Of a stretch of 15,192 nt of DNA, positions 10,874 through 15,192 are shown piece by piece. Source of the stretch: an uncultured Oscillospiraceae bacterium (GTDB lineage: Bacteria > Bacillota > Clostridia > Oscillospirales > Oscillospiraceae); assembly GCA_934565655.1 (NCBI GenBank), contig CAKTIE010000029.1:1-15192 (forward strand), written 5' to 3'. How positions within the stretch are numbered: position 1 is the first letter of the stretch; every line of letters begins with the position of its first letter. The translations under genes and the position numbers were made by a program. Below the pieces are notes generated by a model. That model worked only from the letters and a program-made list of their open reading frames with translations. It did not search any database and was not told where the DNA came from.

Positions 10874-12052
10874 TCAGTGTCTGGGGTACAGGCGGATCAT
10901 CTTACGGCCCGCCAGCGCCTTGTCGCACAGCGCGTCGATGTCCAGCGCCGCCTCGTACTCCCGCACCTGCTCCAGATCGGGCTTGGTCTTGGGATGCCGG
11001 GGGGTGAACACGGTGCAGCAGTCCTCATAGGGCAGGATAGAGGTGTCAAACGTTCCCACATGGCGGGCAATGCGGACGATCTCCTCCTTGTCCATGCCGA
11101 TCAGGGGCCGCAGCACCGGCAACGTGGCCACATCGTCGCTGACCACCAGCGCCTGAATGGTCTGGCTGGCCACCTGACCCAGGCTCTCGCCGGTGACGAT
11201 GGCCTTGCAGGCCAGCTCATGGGCCAGCTTATCGCCCAGCCGCATCATGAACCGCCGCATGATGAGGGTGAAGTGATCCTCCGGGCATTTGCGGCGGATC
11301 TCCTCCTGAATTTCGGTAAAGGGCACCACATGCACCGTCAGCCGGCCGCACCAGGCCGTCAGCTCCTGGGCCAATTGCAGCACCTTTTCCCGGGCCTGCT
11401 CGCTGGTGTAGGGCGGGGAGGCGAAGTGCAGCAGCTCCAGCTGCACGCCCCGCTTGGCGATCATATAGCTGGACACGGGGCTGTCGATACCGCCGGACAG
11501 CAGGCTGACCGCGTGGCCGCCCATGCCGATGGGCAGGCCGCCTGCGGCGGCCTCCGCCGGGCCGTGGACATAGGCCGCGTCCTCCCGCACCTCCAGATGC
11601 ACCGTCAGCTCCGGGTTATGGACATCCACGATCAGATGGGGAAAGGCGTCGTGCAGCGCGCCGCCCACCCACTGGCTCAGCTGGATGCTGCCCATGGGGA
11701 AGGACTTGTCGGAGCGCTTGCTTTCCACCTTGAAGGACTTGGCCGCCAGCAGCGCCGGGGCCAGATACTCCTTCGCGGTGTTGAAGATGGCCTCCTTCTC
11801 CTTGGCGCAGGGGACGGCCCGGGCGATGGCGATGATGCCGAACACCTTCTTGCAGGCGTCGTAGGCGGCGTCCAGATCGCAGGTCTCCTCCACCGGCTCC
11901 ACATAGATGGTGGACTGGCGGGAATAGATTTTGAACTTGCCGTACCGCTGGGTGCGGCGGCGGATGTTGCTCATCAGCTTCATCTCAAAGCTGTGGCGGT
12001 TCAGTCCCTTCAGGACGATCTCGCCCAGCTTGCAAAGAATGATCTCGTGCAT
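10874..12052 (-). CDS. thiI: tRNA 4-thiouridine synthase ThiI
   Basis: ThiI adenylates U8 of tRNA and transfers sulfur to make 4-thiouridine, and it can also serve thiamine thiazole synthesis. The 392-residue protein has the N-terminal ferredoxin-like and THUMP RNA-binding region (about 1-165, with HLEVRED). The ATP pyrophosphatase domain follows, with the PP-loop SGGIDSP (186-192), TGESLGQVASQT (287-298) and SILPYEDCCTVFTPRHPKTKP, where Cys345/Cys346 are candidate sulfur-relay residues. As usual in Firmicutes there is no C-terminal rhodanese domain. The dedicated cysteine desulfurase gene that often stands next to thiI is not in this window. AAGGAG ends 7 bases before the ATG at 12052. It heads the thiI-pncC-membrane protein operon. 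Confidence 0.96.
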   Translation of the reverse strand: MHEIILCKLGEIVLKGLNRHSFEMKLMSNIRRRTQRYGKFKIYSRQSTIYVEPVEETCDLDAAYDACKKVFGIIAIARAVPCAKEKEAIFNTAKEYLAPALLAAKSFKVESKRSDKSFPMGSIQLSQWVGGALHDAFPHLIVDVHNPELTVHLEVREDAAYVHGPAEAAAGGLPIGMGGHAVSLLSGGIDSPVSSYMIAKRGVQLELLHFASPPYTSEQAREKVLQLAQELTAWCGRLTVHVVPFTEIQEEIRRKCPEDHFTLIMRRFMMRLGDKLAHELACKAIVTGESLGQVASQTIQALVVSDDVATLPVLRPLIGMDKEEIVRIARHVGTFDTSILPYEDCCTVFTPRHPKTKPDLEQVREYEAALDIDALCDKALAGRKMIRLYPRH

Positions 12053-12084
12053 GGGGGTTCTCCTTATTTATATTAGGTGTATCA

Positions 12085-12198
12085 AAGGCCCCCTTGTGCA
12101 AAGGGGGCTGTCAGCCGCAAGGCTGACTGGGGGATTGACCGTCAACCCCTCCGTCACGGCTTACGCCGTGACACCTCCCCTTACACAGGGGAGGCTTT
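12085..12198. repeat. Palindromic intergenic repeat element, copy 2
   Basis: This 114-base homologue of 2173-2290 is bounded by TCAAAG (12082-12087) and CTTTGA (12195-12200). Its inner hairpins are GTCAGCC/GGCTGAC (12110-12127) and GTCACGGC/GCCGTGAC (12153-12172). Their stems differ from copy 1 on both arms, so pairing is kept while sequence changes. It lies 5 bases after the comM stop codon and ahead of thiI, filling nearly the whole gap. Confidence 0.8.
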
Positions 12199-12205
12199 GA
12201 ATGCT

Positions 12206-13720
12206 CTACTTCAGCAGATTACTGCTCCGGTACTGGATGGCCTCCGCCAGATGCTGGACGCCGATGCTCTCCGCGCCGTCCAGATCCGCGATGGTGCGGG
12301 CCATGCGCAATATGCGGTCGTGGCTGCGGCCGGTCAGGCCCAGACGGTCGAACGCGCCCTGCATGACCTTCTCCCCTGCCGCGTCCAGCTGGCAGTACTG
12401 CCCGATCATCACCGGGGTCATATAGGCGTTGCAGGTGACGGACGTGCCTTCAAAGCGGCGCTTCTGCACCTCACGGGCGGCGTTGACCCGCTTGCGCACC
12501 TGGGCCGAGGATTCCGGCTGCTCCTTGCGGCGCATGGCCTCGTACTCCACCGACGGCACCTCGATATGCATGTCGATGCGGTCCAGCAGCGGGCCGGACA
12601 CCCGGCGCATGTACTGCTCCACCTGCTGGGCTGAGCACCGGCACCGTCCGGAGGGATGACCGTACCAGCCGCAGCGGCAGGGGTTCATGGCGCACACCAG
12701 CATGAAGCGGCTGGGCAGCGTCAGGGATCCGGTGGCACGGGTGATGGTCACCTGTCCGTCCTCCAGCGGCTGGCGCAATGTCTCCAGCGCGGATTTGTCG
12801 AACTCCGGCAGCTCGTCCAGAAACAGGATGCCGTTATGGGCCAGGGATATCTCGCCGGGACGGGGGACGCTTCCGCCGCCGGACAGGGACACCGGCGAGG
12901 CGGTGTGGTGGGGGCTGCGGAAGGGCCGGGCATCCACCAGCGGATGCCGGGGATCGGTCATGCCCGCCACGGAGTAGATCTCCGTGGTCTGCAAGGCCTC
13001 CGGCCGGGTCATATCCGGCAATATGGAGGGCAGCCGCCGGGCCAGCATGGACTTGCCGGAGCCAGGGGAGCCGATCAGCAGCACGTTGTGGCCGCCTGCG
13101 GCGGCGATCTCCAGCGCCCGCTTCACGTTCTCCTGCCCCATCACGTCGGCAAAGTCCGGCAGGGGCCGGGACGGCGCGGAGGGCTCCCACCGGGGCGCGG
13201 GTTCGATGCTGCCCTCCCCCTTCAGGTGGGCCGCCAGCTGCTTCACGTTCTCCACGCCGTAGACGGTCAGTCCGTCAGCCAGCGTGGCCTCGGCGGCATT
13301 GGCGGCGGGGACATACAATTGCCGGATGCCCTGACGGGCGGCGAACATGGCCATAGGCAGCACGCCGGTGACAGGCCGCACATCGCCGCCAAGGCTCAGC
13401 TCACCCAGAAAGGCGGCGTCCTCCGGCAGGGGACGCAGCTCCCCCGCGGCGGCCATGATGCCCAGCAGGATGGGCAGGTCGTACACCGTGCCCTCCTTCC
13501 GCAGGCGGGCCGGCGCCAGATTGACGGTGATGCGGCTGACGGGGAACTGGGCCCCGCAGTTCTTCATCGCGGCCCGCACCCGCTCCCGGGCCTCCTTCAC
13601 CGCCGCGTCCGGCAATCCCACCACGTCGAAGGCGGGCAGTCCGCCGGAGAGCATGCACTCCACCGTTACCTCATAGCCGCTGACGCCGGTCAGCCCCAGA
13701 GAACGCACTGTGGTCACCAT
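12206..13720 (-). CDS. comM: YifB/ComM family Mg-chelatase-like AAA+ ATPase
   Basis: The 504-residue AAA+ protein is of the ComM/YifB family. In naturally competent bacteria ComM is a hexameric helicase that promotes branch migration during transformation. The N-terminal S5-like/ChlI domain (about 1-165) shows GLPDAAVKEARERVRAA. Walker A is GSPGSGKS (217-224) and Walker B ILFLDE (298-303). A four-cysteine cluster CRC-x9-GRCRC (about 348-362) is typical, with the C-terminal Mg-chelatase domain after it. The ATG at 13720 was chosen because the conserved MVTTVRSLGL begins there; a TTG seven codons upstream lacks a ribosome site. GCGAGGATC directly precedes the start, a weak site. It stands alone, with a promoter in front and the palindromic repeat behind it. 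Confidence 0.96.
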   Translation of the reverse strand: MVTTVRSLGLTGVSGYEVTVECMLSGGLPAFDVVGLPDAAVKEARERVRAAMKNCGAQFPVSRITVNLAPARLRKEGTVYDLPILLGIMAAAGELRPLPEDAAFLGELSLGGDVRPVTGVLPMAMFAARQGIRQLYVPAANAAEATLADGLTVYGVENVKQLAAHLKGEGSIEPAPRWEPSAPSRPLPDFADVMGQENVKRALEIAAAGGHNVLLIGSPGSGKSMLARRLPSILPDMTRPEALQTTEIYSVAGMTDPRHPLVDARPFRSPHHTASPVSLSGGGSVPRPGEISLAHNGILFLDELPEFDKSALETLRQPLEDGQVTITRATGSLTLPSRFMLVCAMNPCRCGWYGHPSGRCRCSAQQVEQYMRRVSGPLLDRIDMHIEVPSVEYEAMRRKEQPESSAQVRKRVNAAREVQKRRFEGTSVTCNAYMTPVMIGQYCQLDAAGEKVMQGAFDRLGLTGRSHDRILRMARTIADLDGAESIGVQHLAEAIQYRSSNLLK

Positions 13721-13758
13721 GATCCTCGCCCCTTTCCGCAAATCTACATATTCATATT

Positions 13759-13788
13759 ATTTTATCACACAAACAGGGAAAAGGACAA
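13759..13788 (-). promoter_or_regulatory. Probable promoter of comM
   Basis: On the minus strand: -35 TTGTCC (13788-13783), an 18-base spacer, -10 TAAAAT (13764-13759). The -35 is weak but the placement, about 40 bases ahead of the start codon, is right. Confidence 0.55.
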
Positions 13789-13805
13789 TAGTTTTTATAA
13801 AATAA

Positions 13806-13849
13806 GTGATGCTGTCAGCGGTTGTCAGAATTCTTAACAGCAAAATCAC
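13806..13849. promoter_or_regulatory. Inverted repeat between comM and nifJ
   Basis: GTGAT-GCTGT (13806-13815) pairs with ACAGC (13837-13841) and, after three unpaired bases, ATCAC (13845-13849). It lies between the divergent promoters, upstream of the nifJ -35. It could be a protein-binding site or just chance. No T-run. Confidence 0.3.
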
Positions 13850-13889
13850 ACTTTTAGTTTCCTGTTACGAAATTTTCATAAAAATGCCG

Positions 13890-13918
13890 TTTACACTCCG
13901 GTTTTTTTGTGATATTAT
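13890..13918 (+). promoter_or_regulatory. Promoter of nifJ
   Basis: -35 TTTACA (13890-13895), a 17-base spacer, -10 TATTAT (13913-13918). A CGCCCC/GGGGCG hairpin (13938-13953) falls in the resulting 5' untranslated region, ahead of the ribosome site. Confidence 0.78.
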
Positions 13919-13978
13919 CCTGATACGCCGAGTATTTCGCCCCAAAAGGGGCGGAGAGTGTATGAAGGAGGTTCATAA

Positions 13979-15192
<1,214 letters not shown>

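Noticed and set aside
13823..13841. Possible Rex (NADH sensor) site TTGTCAGAATTCTTAACAG upstream of nifJ
   Set aside because: The half-sites resemble TTGTTAA/TTAACAA, but the spacing is one base off and the left half is poor; not enough to call.

Overview
The window reads as chromosome of a high-GC, anaerobic, gut-type Firmicute, most likely a member of the Clostridia close to Oscillospiraceae/Ruminococcaceae. This rests on a T-box leader in front of ileS, strong AGGAGG ribosome sites, Clostridia-type housekeeping proteins, a pyruvate:ferredoxin oxidoreductase plus a single-cluster ferredoxin, and short palindromic repeats between genes. Genus cannot be fixed from the sequence alone.

Layout. 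Positions 1-2115 (minus strand) hold the rpsO-pnp pair: promoter, S15 leader, rpsO, a 185-base spacer with two hairpins, and the first 507 codons of pnp, which runs off the left edge. Positions 2165-2485 hold a palindromic repeat acting as a terminator and a small [4Fe-4S] ferredoxin gene. Positions 2545-3834 hold a two-gene operon: a self-cleaving XRE/S24 repressor followed by a DJ-1/PfpI-family gene. In front of the repressor (3851-3988) lie four copies of ACAAG-N3-CTTGT, three of them 31 bp apart, together with two divergent consensus promoters. The rightward promoter has no gene behind it. It faces a self-contained four-helix-bundle gene (4043-4387) and two tRNA genes, Tyr and Thr, all on the minus strand.

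Positions 4854-5340 (plus) hold an overlapping pair: a coiled-coil protein and a lone sigma region 4-like protein. A perfect-consensus promoter then drives a YitT-family membrane protein (5442-6326). Positions 6327-6718 carry no gene but hold two terminators, strong hairpins and a degenerate second copy of the 3' end of ileS. The minus strand from 13720 down to 6719 reads comM, palindromic repeat copy 2, thiI, pncC, a membrane protein of unknown function, then T-box and ileS. nifJ starts at 13979 on the plus strand, divergent from comM, and runs off the right edge.

Functional themes are translation and RNA turnover (rpsO, pnp, ileS, thiI, two tRNAs), nucleotide salvage (pncC), DNA processing (comM) and anaerobic energy metabolism (nifJ, ferredoxin). 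The part least like an ordinary chromosome core is 3835-5340. A phage-style repressor, its operator array, an orphan promoter, an AT-richer four-helix-bundle cassette, tRNA genes and a sigma-like pair sit together there and may be the remains of an integrated element.
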